Shown piece by piece: positions 54,735 through 63,853 of a DNA stretch of 64,000 bases. The notes beneath the pieces were generated by a model. The model was not told the origin of the DNA. It saw only the letters and a list, made by a program, of their open reading frames with translations, and did no database searches. The first letter of the stretch is position 1. Every line of letters begins with the position of its first letter. The stretch is from RPQJ01 sp963778185. GTDB taxonomy: Bacteria; Pseudomonadota; Gammaproteobacteria; Steroidobacterales; Steroidobacteraceae. The stretch spans positions 372,001-436,000 of the forward strand of contig CAVZTF010000003.1 in the NCBI GenBank assembly GCA_963778185.1, written 5' to 3'. Made by a program: the position numbers and the translations under genes.

Positions 54735-55277
54735 ATGCGCAAGCTGAAGCTGAGCAAGGCCTTCACCCTGATGGAATCGGGGCCGGTTGTCCTCGTGACG
54801 ACCAACGACGGCCAGACGAACAACATCATGACCATCTCCTGGACCATGGTGCTGGATTTCACCCCGGTATTTGCCATCACCACGGGCGAATGGAATTACT
54901 CCTTCGCGGCGTTGCGGAAAACCCGCGAGTGCGTCATTGCCATTCCCACGGTCGACATGCTCGATAAGGTGGTCGGCATAGGGACATGCTCCGGGAAGGA
55001 CACGGACAAGTTTTCCAGGTTCAGGCTCACGCCTGTGCCGGGAAAGACCGTCCGGTCGCCCTTGATCAAGGAGTGCCTCGCCAACATAGAGTGCAAGGTC
55101 GTCGACATCGTCGCGAAGCACAACATCGTCGTGCTGCAGGGGGTTGCCGCGTGCACCGATGCCACGCGCAGCGAGAAGCGCACCGTCCACGCCGTTGGTG
55201 ACGGAACCTTCATCGTCGACGGGCGCAGGATCGACCGCCGCAAGGCGATGGCCGCCAAGATTCCGCCCGGTGCCTAG
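54735..55277 (+). CDS. Flavin reductase-like domain protein
   Basis: 180 aa. FMN-binding split-barrel: GPVVLVTTNDGQTNNIMTISW, NYSFAALRKTRECVIAIPT, and DKFSRFRLTPVPGKTV (each abridged where needed). It probably reduces flavin with NAD(P)H or binds FMN for redox work. This is the full-length relative of the truncated protein at 38161-38490. Confidence 0.87.
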   Translation: MRKLKLSKAFTLMESGPVVLVTTNDGQTNNIMTISWTMVLDFTPVFAITTGEWNYSFAALRKTRECVIAIPTVDMLDKVVGIGTCSGKDTDKFSRFRLTPVPGKTVRSPLIKECLANIECKVVDIVAKHNIVVLQGVAACTDATRSEKRTVHAVGDGTFIVDGRRIDRRKAMAAKIPPGA

Positions 55278-55338
55278 AAGTGGCACGCCACCGGCGCCCT
55301 CCCGCAGCTGGAATATCCGCTTTCACAGGAAACACCCC

Positions 55339-56085
55339 ATGACCATTGAATCCCAGGCGGACGTCGCCGCCCTGCAGCGCATCGGCCGCATCGTCGCCAC
55401 GGTTCTCCACAAGATGCTCGATGCCATCGAGCCGGGAATGACGACCGGGGAACTCGATGCCATCGGGGAGAAACTGCTCGACCAGCACGGGGCGCGCTCG
55501 GCACCTCGGCTGGCCTATGGATTTCCGGGGACGACCTGCATCAGCGTGAATGAAGAGGCCGCGCACGGTGTTCCGGGCGCGCGGATCATCGAGGCGGGCG
55601 ACCTCGTGAATGTCGACGTCTCGGCCGAGCTTGGAGGCTACTTCGCCGATACGGGTGGCACCCGGATCGTCCCTCCGGCCACACCGGTGAAGACGAAGCT
55701 CTGTCACGCCACGCGCGCGGCGCTGTCCGGGGCGATTCGTGTGGCGAGGGCGGGCCAACCGGTCAATCGGATCGGCCGCGAAATCCAGCGGGCCGCGAGT
55801 GCCTACCAGCTCCGGATCATCGAGAACCTCGCAGGCCATGGGGTAGGCAGGGCGATCCACGAGGAGCCCGAGCACATCCTCGGCTACTTCGACCCGCTCG
55901 ACACCCGTGTGTTGCGCGAGGGCATGGTCATCGCGATCGAGCCCTTTCTGTCCACGAAGAGCAGAACGGTTTCCGAATCCGACGATGGTTGGACGCTCGT
56001 CGGCGCTCCGGGCAATCTTTCGGCTCAATACGAGCACACGATCATCGTCACGCGCGGCACACCGATCATCGTCACGGTCCACTAG
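55339..56085 (+). CDS. map: Methionine aminopeptidase, type I
   Basis: 248 aa from ATG 55339, with AGGAAAC upstream. Metal ligands: Asp in LVNVDVSAELGG and FADTGGT, His in GHGVGRAIHEEP, Glu in IAIEPFLS and Glu near the end (SAQYEHTIIV). Removes N-terminal Met. A second, essential copy is likely elsewhere next to rpsB; this one stands alone and ends by overlapping the converging gene by 14 bases. Confidence 0.93.
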   Translation: MTIESQADVAALQRIGRIVATVLHKMLDAIEPGMTTGELDAIGEKLLDQHGARSAPRLAYGFPGTTCISVNEEAAHGVPGARIIEAGDLVNVDVSAELGGYFADTGGTRIVPPATPVKTKLCHATRAALSGAIRVARAGQPVNRIGREIQRAASAYQLRIIENLAGHGVGRAIHEEPEHILGYFDPLDTRVLREGMVIAIEPFLSTKSRTVSESDDGWTLVGAPGNLSAQYEHTIIVTRGTPIIVTVH

Positions 56086-56683
56086 ATTCCGATTCGTCCC
56101 GCTTCCAGACCAGCAACTGGTTGTTGGCCGGCATGCGGTGGTCCGCGCTCAGCACGAGACCCCGCGCCCCGGCCAGTTCGTTCACCGCCTCGAAATCGCG
56201 GATGCCGCTCGCCGGGTCCCGGGCACGCAACGCCTGGTCGAAGGCCGCGTTGCTCGCGGACGTGTAGGCGCCGCCGTACCTGAACGGCCCGTACACCGCG
56301 ACGACTGCATCCCGGGAGAGGACGCGGCCGAGGCCCTCGAAGAGCGCCACCACCTCGGGCCACGACATGATGTGGAGCGTGTTGGCCGTGAACACGGCAT
56401 CGAAGCCGGAGCCAGGCCACGTGGGTTGCCGGACGTCGAGCTCCATGGGCTCCAGGAGATTGGGCAGCGCCTCCGCGGCGAGCCCGGCCGCGAGGCCCGG
56501 CAGCTGATCGGCGCGCTCGGTGGGCTGCCACGCCAGGCGCGGCAGGTGCCGGGCGAAATGGACCGCATGCTGGCCGGTTCCCGAGCCGATTTCGAGCACG
56601 CGGCTGGTGCCGGCCAGTACCGCCTCGAGGATCCCGAGAATCGGGCCCTTGTTGCGCTCGCAGGCCTCGGAGAACGGCCGCAT
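56072..56683 (-). CDS. DUF938 family SAM-dependent methyltransferase
   Basis: 203 aa from ATG 56683. MRPFSEACERNKGPIL start, SAM motif RVLEIGSGTGQHAVHFAR, and TANTLHIMSW with VVAVYGPFRYGG are typical of DUF938. The substrate is unknown. It begins four bases after the hslO stop, so it is the end of the fumA–hslO run. Confidence 0.88.
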   Translation of the reverse strand: MRPFSEACERNKGPILGILEAVLAGTSRVLEIGSGTGQHAVHFARHLPRLAWQPTERADQLPGLAAGLAAEALPNLLEPMELDVRQPTWPGSGFDAVFTANTLHIMSWPEVVALFEGLGRVLSRDAVVAVYGPFRYGGAYTSASNAAFDQALRARDPASGIRDFEAVNELAGARGLVLSADHRMPANNQLLVWKRDESESSGP

Positions 56684-56687
56684 GGGC

Positions 56688-57605
56688 TCAGTGGCGCCCG
56701 GCCCCGCCCGAACGCGCGGTTTCCTTGAAAAGCGCGCCCACGTCCACGGCGTCGAAACGGTAGGTCCGGCTGCAGAATTCGCAGCGGACCTCGACGTTGC
56801 CGCGCTCGGCCAGCACGCTCTCGACCTCCTCGTGGCCGAGCGAGCGCAGCATGGTCTCGACCCGCTCGCGCGAGCAGCGGCAGCGGAAGAACACCGGGGC
56901 CGCCTCGAACATCCGCACGTCGTCCTCGGCAAACAGCCTGCGCAGCAGATCGCGGTCGGGCAGCGAGGCGAGTTCCGCATCGGTGACGGTGCCGGCGACG
57001 AGCTGCACGCGCTGCCAGGCGTCCTCCACCTCGTCCTCGGAAACGCCACCCGGACCCGACTCGGTCGCAGTGGCCGGTCGCGAGGTCAGGGGCAGTCGCT
57101 GGACGAGCAGTCCGCTCGCCTGTTCTGCGTCCGCGCGCAGCCAGAGACGCGTCGGGAGCTGCTCGGAGCTTTCGAAGTACTCGCGCAGGCACTCCTGCAT
57201 GCGCTCGCCGGCGAGCGGGACGATGCCCTGGTAGCGATTGGCGAGGTCGTCGCCTTCGAGGGTCACGGTGAGCGTGCCGTCGCCCGACAGCACGCGCAGG
57301 TCGCGCGTCGGGGGCGCCTCGCGGAACCGGGCCACGCCGCGCACCGCGAGCCCGTCGCTGCACTCGACCAGCATCAGGTGCATCGGCCCGGCGCCGCGCA
57401 GCTGCAGCGAGAGCTGCCCCTGGAACTTGAGCGTCGCGGCGAGCAGCACCGTGGCGACCGCAGCCTCACCGAGGCTGTCGCGGATCTCGTCCGGGTACTC
57501 GTGGTGCTCCATCATTGCCCGCCAGGCGGGCCCGAGGTGCACGAGCTGCCCGCGGAAGGGGTAGCGCTCGAAGACGAAGCGTCGCAGCGAGTCGGCGTGC
57601 TGCAT
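56688..57605 (-). CDS. hslO: Redox-regulated chaperone Hsp33
   Basis: 305 aa. N-terminal domain, then zinc switch with FRCRCSRERV (CxC) and RCEFCSRTY (CxxC) near the C terminus. Oxidation of these Cys residues turns on holdase activity. It begins three bases after fumA. Confidence 0.96.
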   Translation of the reverse strand: MQHADSLRRFVFERYPFRGQLVHLGPAWRAMMEHHEYPDEIRDSLGEAAVATVLLAATLKFQGQLSLQLRGAGPMHLMLVECSDGLAVRGVARFREAPPTRDLRVLSGDGTLTVTLEGDDLANRYQGIVPLAGERMQECLREYFESSEQLPTRLWLRADAEQASGLLVQRLPLTSRPATATESGPGGVSEDEVEDAWQRVQLVAGTVTDAELASLPDRDLLRRLFAEDDVRMFEAAPVFFRCRCSRERVETMLRSLGHEEVESVLAERGNVEVRCEFCSRTYRFDAVDVGALFKETARSGGAGRH

Positions 57606-57608
57606 GGC

Positions 57609-59138
57609 TCAGGCGACGCGCACCGGGATGCCGAGCGTGCGGATTTTCTCCGACCATTCCGCGGGCGCCGTGTCGTGCACCGAGGTGCCCCGCGCATCCA
57701 CGGCGACGGTCACCGGCATGTCCTTGACGTCGAACTCGTAGATCGCCTCCATGCCGAGTTCGGCGAAGGCCACGACGCGCGCCGAGCGGATCGCCTTCGA
57801 GACGAGATAGGCCGCACCGCCGACTGCCATCAGGTACGCAGCCTCGTGCTTGCGGATCGACTCGATGGCCACGGGACCACGCTCGGACTTGCCGATCATC
57901 ACGATGAGGCCGGTCTTCTCGAGCATCATGTCGGTGAACTTGTCCATCCGCGTGGCCGTCGTCGGCCCTGCGGGCCCGACGACTTCGTCGCGGACGGGAT
58001 CGACCGGACCAACGTAGTAGATGGCGCGGTTCGTGAAATCGACGCCATCCGGCAGCCCCTGCCCGCTCGCAAAGAGGTCGGCGATGCGCTTGTGCGCGGC
58101 ATCGCGGCCGGTGAGCATCCTGCCATTCAGCAACAGCGTCTCGCCGGGCTTCCAGCTCGCGACCTGTGCGCGCGTCAGCGTGTCCAGATCGACGCGGCGC
58201 GAGCCAGGACCCGCGCTCCAGGTGACTTTGGGCCAGTGTTCGAGCGACGGCGGCTCGAGCACCGCGGGACCGGAACCGTCGAGCACGAAATGCGCGTGCC
58301 GGGTGGCGGCACAGTTCGGGATCATCGCGACTGGCTTCGAGGCCGCGTGTGTCGGGTAGGTCCGGATCTTCACGTCGAGGACCGTGGTGAGTCCTCCCAG
58401 GCCCTGCGCGCCGATACCGAGCGCGTTCACCTTCTCGTAGAGCGAGATGCGCAGTTCCTCGAGCTTGTCCTGTGGCCCGCGCTCGATCAGCTCGTGCATG
58501 TCGATCGGGTCCATCAGCGCTTCTTTCGCGAGCAGCATCGCCTTCTCGGCGGTGCCGCCCACGCCGATCCCGAGCATGCCCGGCGGGCACCAGCCCGCGC
58601 CCATCGTCGGCACGGTCTTGAGCACCCAGTCCTCGAGCGGGTCGCTGGGGTTCAGCATGACGAACTTCGACTTGTTCTCCGAGCCGCCGCCCTTGGCGGC
58701 CACGGTCACGTCGACTTCGTCCCCCGGCACCAGCTCGACATGGAACACGGCCGGCGTGTTGTCCCTGGTGTTCCTGCGGGCGAACAGCGGGTCGTCCACG
58801 ACCGAGGCGCGGAGCCGGTTGTCCGGGTGGTTGTAGGCGCGCCGCACGCCCTCGTCGACCATCTCGGCGAGGCTGCGCTTCGCGTCCCAGCGCACGTCCA
58901 TGCCGACCTTGAGGAACAGGTTGACGATACCGGTGTCCTGGCAGAGCGGCCGGCGGCCCTCGGCGCACATGCGCGAGTTGGTCAGGATCTGCGCGATCGC
59001 GTCCTTCGCGGCGGGCGACTGCTCGCGCTCGTAGGCGCGGCCGAGGTGCTCGATGTAATCGATCGGGTGGTAGTAGGAGATGAACTGCAGGGCGTCCGCG
59101 ACGCTGTCGATGAAGTCGGATTCACGGATGGCTGGCAT
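57609..59138 (-). CDS. fumA: Fumarate hydratase, class I (iron-sulfur)
   Basis: 509 aa, single-chain class I. The three [4Fe-4S] Cys residues are in RRPLCQDTG, GAGWCPPG and IPNCAATRH. Converts fumarate to malate in the TCA cycle; oxygen- and iron-sensitive, which fits an anaerobic/microaerobic menaquinone life style. Upstream lies the heptamer repeat region. Confidence 0.96.
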   Translation of the reverse strand: MPAIRESDFIDSVADALQFISYYHPIDYIEHLGRAYEREQSPAAKDAIAQILTNSRMCAEGRRPLCQDTGIVNLFLKVGMDVRWDAKRSLAEMVDEGVRRAYNHPDNRLRASVVDDPLFARRNTRDNTPAVFHVELVPGDEVDVTVAAKGGGSENKSKFVMLNPSDPLEDWVLKTVPTMGAGWCPPGMLGIGVGGTAEKAMLLAKEALMDPIDMHELIERGPQDKLEELRISLYEKVNALGIGAQGLGGLTTVLDVKIRTYPTHAASKPVAMIPNCAATRHAHFVLDGSGPAVLEPPSLEHWPKVTWSAGPGSRRVDLDTLTRAQVASWKPGETLLLNGRMLTGRDAAHKRIADLFASGQGLPDGVDFTNRAIYYVGPVDPVRDEVVGPAGPTTATRMDKFTDMMLEKTGLIVMIGKSERGPVAIESIRKHEAAYLMAVGGAAYLVSKAIRSARVVAFAELGMEAIYEFDVKDMPVTVAVDARGTSVHDTAPAEWSEKIRTLGIPVRVA

Positions 59139-59151
59139 GGGAGGAGTCCGG

Positions 59152-59286
59152 AAGGCTGAAGGCTGAAGGCTGTGGGCTGAGGGAAGAAGGCTGTGCGCGG
59201 TAGGCTGTGGGCTGTGGGTCGGAACGAGGCCATTGGCTCAGTTTACAGCCTCTTGCCCACAGCCCTCAGCCCTCAGCCCACAGCTT
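59152..59286. repeat. Heptamer-rich inverted repeat, copy 1
   Basis: The left part repeats ggctgaa and ggctgtg units (59152-59219); the right part is the mirror (59246-59286). Arms at 59166-59183 and 59270-59286 pair with one bulged base. It occupies nearly the whole gap between gatB and fumA. Confidence 0.75.
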
Positions 59287-59289
59287 TCC

Positions 59290-60726
59290 CTACCCTGCCA
59301 GCTTGCGCTTGAGCAGCTCGTTCAGCTGGGCCGGATTGGCCTTCCCCTGGGTGGCCTTCATCACCTGCCCGACGAAGAAGCCGAACAGCTTGTCCTTGCC
59401 CCCGCGGTAGTCCGCGAGCTGCTGCGGGTTGTTCGCCATCACCTCGTCGACGGCGCGTTCGATCGCGGAGATGTCGGTGATCTGCGTGAGGCCGCGGGCC
59501 TCGATGATCTCGTCGGCGCCGCGGCCCTCGGTCCACATCGCCTCGAAGACTTCCTTGGCGATCTTGCCCGAGATCGTGTCGTCGGCGATGCGCGCGAGCA
59601 GCCCCGCGAGTCGCGCGGCGTCGATGCGGCTCTGGGCCACGTCGAGCCCGTCGCGGTTCAGCGCGCCGGACAGCTCGCCCATGACCCAGTTGGCGGAGAG
59701 CTTCGGGTGGCCGCCGAGCCCCTTGACCACCGACTCGTAGTAATCGGCCAACTCGCGGCTCGCCGTCAGCACGCCGGCGTCGTACACCGAGAGCCCGTAG
59801 TCGCGTCCGAATCGGGCCGCCTTCTCTTCCGGCAGCTCCGGCAGCGTGGCGCGCACGGCCTCGATGGTCGCCTCGTCGATCGCGAGCGGCAGCAGGTCGG
59901 GATCCGGGAAGTAGCGGTAGTCGTTCGCCTCTTCCTTCGAGCGCATGGAGCGGGTCTCGCCGCGGTCCGGGTCGTACAGGCGAGTCTCCTGCACCACCTT
60001 GCCGCCGCCCTCGATCAGGTCGACCTGGCGCTCGACCTCGTAGTTGATGGCGCGCTCGACGAAGCGGAACGAGTTCAGGTTCTTGATCTCGGCGCGCGTG
60101 CCGAACTGCGCCTGGCCCTTCGGGCGCACCGAGACGTTGGCGTCGCAGCGGAACGAGCCTTCCTGCATGTTGCCGTCGCAGATCTCGAGATAGCGCACCA
60201 GCGTGTGGATCTTCTTCATGTATGCCACGGCCTCCTTCGCGGAGCGAAGGTCGGGCTCGGAGACGATCTCGAGCAGCGGCGTTCCGGCGCGGTTCAAGTC
60301 GATGCCGGAGAGTCCGTGGAAATCCTCGTGCAGGGACTTGCCGGCGTCCTCCTCGAGGTGCGCGCGCGTGATGCCGACGAGCTTGCGCGTTCCGTCGTCG
60401 AGCACGATCTCGAGCGAGCCGTCCTCGACCACCGGGCGCTCGTACTGGCTGATCTGGTAGCCCTTGGGCAGGTCCGGGTAGAAGTAGTTCTTGCGCGCGA
60501 ACACCGAGCGGCGCGCGATCTTCGCACCGGTGGCGAGCCCGAAGCTCACCGCCATGCGCACGGCTGCGCCGTTCAGCACGGGCAGCACGCCCGGGTAGCC
60601 GAGGTCGACGAGATTCGCCTGCGTGTTGGGCGCGGCGCCGTAGGCGGTGGCGGAGCTCGAGAAGATCTTGCTGCGCGTGGCGAGCTGCGCGTGGATCTCG
60701 AGGCCGATGACGGTTTCCCATTCCAT
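59290..60726 (-). CDS. gatB: Asp-tRNA(Asn)/Glu-tRNA(Gln) amidotransferase subunit B
   Basis: 478 aa. Kinase-like cradle, then helical and YqeY-type tail domains. VIGLEIHAQLAT, NLVDLGYPGVLP, and the metal-site region RCDANVSVRP are conserved. Works with GatA and GatC to amidate mischarged tRNA. It starts six bases after gatA. Confidence 0.97.
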   Translation of the reverse strand: MEWETVIGLEIHAQLATRSKIFSSSATAYGAAPNTQANLVDLGYPGVLPVLNGAAVRMAVSFGLATGAKIARRSVFARKNYFYPDLPKGYQISQYERPVVEDGSLEIVLDDGTRKLVGITRAHLEEDAGKSLHEDFHGLSGIDLNRAGTPLLEIVSEPDLRSAKEAVAYMKKIHTLVRYLEICDGNMQEGSFRCDANVSVRPKGQAQFGTRAEIKNLNSFRFVERAINYEVERQVDLIEGGGKVVQETRLYDPDRGETRSMRSKEEANDYRYFPDPDLLPLAIDEATIEAVRATLPELPEEKAARFGRDYGLSVYDAGVLTASRELADYYESVVKGLGGHPKLSANWVMGELSGALNRDGLDVAQSRIDAARLAGLLARIADDTISGKIAKEVFEAMWTEGRGADEIIEARGLTQITDISAIERAVDEVMANNPQQLADYRGGKDKLFGFFVGQVMKATQGKANPAQLNELLKRKLAG

Positions 60727-60732
60727 GATTGA

Positions 60733-62199
60733 CTACTCGTAGCCCGGCGGCACGCGACGGTGCCAGTCCGTCAGCTGCTGGTACTGGTGCGACACGGACA
60801 ACAGGAGCGACTCGGAGAAGTGCGGGCCGACCAGCTGCAGGCCGACGGGCAGGTCACGGCCGGCCTCGTGCACGAAGCCACAGGGGATCGAGATCGCCGG
60901 CAGGCCTGCCAGGTTCGCACCGATGGTGTAGATGTCGTTCAGGTACATGGTGATCGGGTCGCTGGTCTTGGCACCGAGTTCGAAGGCCGGGGTGGGCGCC
61001 GTGGGACCGATGACCACGTCCACCTCGCCGAAGGCGCGGGCGAAGTCGGCCGCGATGAGCTGCCGGACCTGCTGCGCCTTGAGGTAATAGGCGTCGTAGT
61101 AGCCCGCGGACAGCACGTAGGTGCCGGTCATGATGCGGCGCTGCACTTCCATGCCGAAGCCCTCGCCGCGCGAGCGCTTGTAGAGGTCGAGCAGGTCGCG
61201 CGGGGACTCGCAGCGATGGCCGAAGCGCACGCCGTCGAAGCGCGACAGGTTCGACGAACACTCCGCCGGCGCCACGACGTAATAGGTCGGCACGGACAGC
61301 GGCAGCGACGGCAGGCTCACCTCGCGCACCGTGGCGCCGTGGGTGCGCAATGTCTCGATGGCGTCCTGCACCCGCCTGGCCACACCGGGCTCGAGCCCCT
61401 TGTCGAAGAACTCGCGGATTACGCCGACGCGCAGGCCCGCGAGGGGCCGAGTGAGCTCGGCGAGGTAGTCGGGCACCGGCTCGTCGACGCTCGTCGAGTC
61501 GCGCGGGTCGAAGCCGGCCATCGCCCCGAGCAGCAGCGCCGCGTCCTCCGCGGAACGCGCCAGCACGCCGGCCTGGTCGAGGCTCGACGCGAACGCGACC
61601 ATGCCGTAGCGCGAGACGCGACCGTAGGTGGGCTTGAGTCCGGTGAGGTTAGTGAGCGCCGCCGGCTGGCGGATCGAGCCGCCCGTATCGGTGCCGCTTG
61701 CCGCGGGGGCGAGACACGCGGACACGGCGGCGGCCGAGCCGCCCGAGGAGCCACCCGGGACCCGCGACGGGTCCCAGGGATTGCGCACCGGGCCGTAGAA
61801 GCTCGTCTCGTTCGACGAGCCCATGGCGAACTCATCCATGTTGGTCTTGCCGAGCAGTACCGTGCCGGCCTTGCGCCAGCGCTCGACCACCGTGGCATCG
61901 TAGGGCGCCACGAAGTTCGACAGCATTCGCGACGAGCAGGTCGTGAGGATGCCGTCGGTGCAGAAGATGTCCTTGTGAGCGATCGGCACGCCCGTGAGGG
62001 GGCCGCCCTCGCCCCGTGCCAGCCGCTCGTCCGCCGCCCGCGCGTCGGCCAGGGCCCGGTCGGCCGTCACCGTTACGAAGGCGTTCAGCTGCGGCGCCAG
62101 CCGTTCGATGCGGCCAAGCAGGTGCAGGGTCAGGTCGAGACTCGAGAAACGGCGGGCCCGGAGTCCGGCGGAGAGTTCGGCAACGGTCAGTGAGTGCAT
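60733..62199 (-). CDS. gatA: Asp/Glu-tRNA amidotransferase subunit A
   Basis: 488 aa. Amidase-signature enzyme with catalytic Lys in IAHKDIFC, cis-Ser in TDTGGSIRQPA and nucleophile Ser in the Gly/Ser-rich PGGSSGGSAAAV. Frees ammonia from Gln for GatB. It is separated from gatC by the second heptamer repeat. Confidence 0.97.
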   Translation of the reverse strand: MHSLTVAELSAGLRARRFSSLDLTLHLLGRIERLAPQLNAFVTVTADRALADARAADERLARGEGGPLTGVPIAHKDIFCTDGILTTCSSRMLSNFVAPYDATVVERWRKAGTVLLGKTNMDEFAMGSSNETSFYGPVRNPWDPSRVPGGSSGGSAAAVSACLAPAASGTDTGGSIRQPAALTNLTGLKPTYGRVSRYGMVAFASSLDQAGVLARSAEDAALLLGAMAGFDPRDSTSVDEPVPDYLAELTRPLAGLRVGVIREFFDKGLEPGVARRVQDAIETLRTHGATVREVSLPSLPLSVPTYYVVAPAECSSNLSRFDGVRFGHRCESPRDLLDLYKRSRGEGFGMEVQRRIMTGTYVLSAGYYDAYYLKAQQVRQLIAADFARAFGEVDVVIGPTAPTPAFELGAKTSDPITMYLNDIYTIGANLAGLPAISIPCGFVHEAGRDLPVGLQLVGPHFSESLLLSVSHQYQQLTDWHRRVPPGYE

Positions 62200-62213
62200 G
62201 AGGAGAAGAGCCT

Positions 62214-62352
62214 GGAGGCTGTGGGCTGAAGGGAAGGAGGCTGGGGGCTGGGGGCTGGGTGCTGTGGACGGCGGGGAAGAAGGCTGTGGGCTGTGGGTAA
62301 GAGATGACGCTCCGACCTACAGCCCACAGCCGACAGCCTGCAGCCCACAGCC
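62214..62352. repeat. Heptamer-rich inverted repeat, copy 2
   Basis: The same family as 59152-59286: ggctgtgggctg and ggctggg units on the left (62214-62298) and the complementary acagcccacagcc units on the right (62320-62352). It fills the gap between gatC and gatA, so a co-transcribed gat mRNA would carry a large hairpin here. Confidence 0.75.
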
Positions 62353-62643
62353 CTATTCGATCACCTTCGGCACGAGATACAGCCCCGCGGCCACCGCGGG
62401 CGCGTTCAGCTGGTATTTCTCGTGCCGGTCCGTCTCGCCGACGGCGTCGGGCCGCAGGCGCTGGACCTGGTCCGCGAGCGGATGGGCCATGGGCTCCACT
62501 CCGCCCGTGTCGGCCGCGGACAGCTGTTCGACGAAATCGATGATGCGGGAGAGGCTATCGACGTACACCGGCATCTGCGCCTCGGTGATCTCGAGGCGGG
62601 CAAGGTGGGCGATGGCCTCGACCTGGGTGCGCGTCAGGCTCAT
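62353..62643 (-). CDS. gatC: Asp/Glu-tRNA amidotransferase subunit C
   Basis: 96 aa. SLTRTQVEAIAHLARLEIT and the RIIDFVEQLSAADT-type middle and C-terminal LRPDAVGETD match GatC (abridged). It stabilises the GatA–GatB contact. First of gatC–gatA–gatB, divergent from mreB. Confidence 0.95.
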   Translation of the reverse strand: MSLTRTQVEAIAHLARLEITEAQMPVYVDSLSRIIDFVEQLSAADTGGVEPMAHPLADQVQRLRPDAVGETDRHEKYQLNAPAVAAGLYLVPKVIE

Positions 62644-62695
62644 GCGGAAAGCTCGATCAAATGGGAAAAAAGCGACTTAAATCATACACGTCGCC

Positions 62696-62723
62696 TTGCC
62701 GAAAGTCCTGACAATGGTTAAAT
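62696..62723 (+). promoter_or_regulatory. Possible mreB promoter
   Basis: TTGCCG (62696-62701), 16 bases, TTAAAT (62718-62723), 58 bases before the mreB start, in the divergent gap with gatC. The match to consensus is moderate. Confidence 0.35.
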
Positions 62724-62781
62724 TGCCGAGGTTGCGCGTCGTCTCGCGCGTTCCTCCACAATTCCTCCTCCTGCGGTCCAG

Positions 62782-63825
62782 ATGTTCAAGAAACTCCGGG
62801 GCTATTTTTCCAACGACCTGTCGATCGACCTTGGCACGGCCAATACGCTGATCTACGTGCGCGGCAAGGGCATCGTCCTGAACGAGCCCTCCGTCGTCGC
62901 CATCCGCGAGGAACCCTCGCGCGGCGGCAAGAAGATCGAGGCGGTGGGCACCGAGGCGAAGAACATGCTCGGCCGCACGCCGGGCAACATCACGGCCATC
63001 CGCCCCTTGAAGGACGGCGTGATCGCGGACTTCACCGTCACCGAGAAGATGCTGCAGTACTTCATCGAGAAGGTGCACGGCAACCGGCTGATGCGCCCGA
63101 GCCCACGCGTGCTGGTGTGCGTCCCCTACGGTTCGACGCAGGTCGAGCGCCGCGCCATCCAGGAATCGGCCGAAGGCGCGGGGGCCCGCTGGGTGCGACT
63201 GATCGAGGAGCCGATGGCGGCCGCGGTCGGCGCCGGCATGCCCGTCCACGAGGCGCGGGGCTCGATGGTGCTCGACGTCGGCGGCGGCACCTCCGAGGTG
63301 GCCGTCATCTCGCTGAATGGCATCGTCTATGCGGCCTCGGTGCGCATCGGCGGCGACCGCTTCGACGAGGCGATCATCAACTACGTGCGCCGCAACTACG
63401 GCATCCTGATCGGCGAGGCAACGGCCGAGCGCATCAAGATCGAGATCGGCTCGGCCTACCCGGGCCAGCAGGTGCGCGAGATCTCCGTCAAGGGCCGCAA
63501 CCTCTCCGAGGGCGTGCCGCGCAGCTTCACGCTCAACTCCAACGAGATCCTCGAGGCGCTGCAGGAACCGCTGCAGGGCATCGTGGGCGCGGTCAAGGCC
63601 GCGCTCGAGCAGACGCCGCCTGAACTCGGCTCGGACGTCGCGGAGCGAGGGATCGTGCTCACCGGCGGCGGCGCGCTGCTGCGCGACATCGACAAGCTGC
63701 TCATGGAGGAGACAGGCCTCCCGGTCGTCGTGGCCGAGGACCCGCTCACCTGCGTCGCGCGCGGCGGCGGAAAGATGCTGGAGCTGATCGACGAGCACGG
63801 CCCGGGCCTGTTCGGGCTCGATTGA
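62782..63825 (+). CDS. mreB: Rod shape-determining protein MreB
   Basis: 347 aa actin homologue. Phosphate loops SIDLGTANTLIYVRG and VLDVGGGTSEVAV, and GGGALLRDIDKLL. Directs elongation of the cell wall, so a rod-shaped cell is implied. mreC follows 28 bases later in the usual order. Confidence 0.98.
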   Translation: MFKKLRGYFSNDLSIDLGTANTLIYVRGKGIVLNEPSVVAIREEPSRGGKKIEAVGTEAKNMLGRTPGNITAIRPLKDGVIADFTVTEKMLQYFIEKVHGNRLMRPSPRVLVCVPYGSTQVERRAIQESAEGAGARWVRLIEEPMAAAVGAGMPVHEARGSMVLDVGGGTSEVAVISLNGIVYAASVRIGGDRFDEAIINYVRRNYGILIGEATAERIKIEIGSAYPGQQVREISVKGRNLSEGVPRSFTLNSNEILEALQEPLQGIVGAVKAALEQTPPELGSDVAERGIVLTGGGALLRDIDKLLMEETGLPVVVAEDPLTCVARGGGKMLELIDEHGPGLFGLD

Positions 63826-63853
63826 ACGCGGGCCTCCCCGCCGTACCGCCGCC

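Noticed and set aside
53630..55338. Continuation of the cassette array
   Set aside because: No R''/R' pairs with foldable arms were found between or after the GNAT, DUF1579-like and flavin reductase genes.
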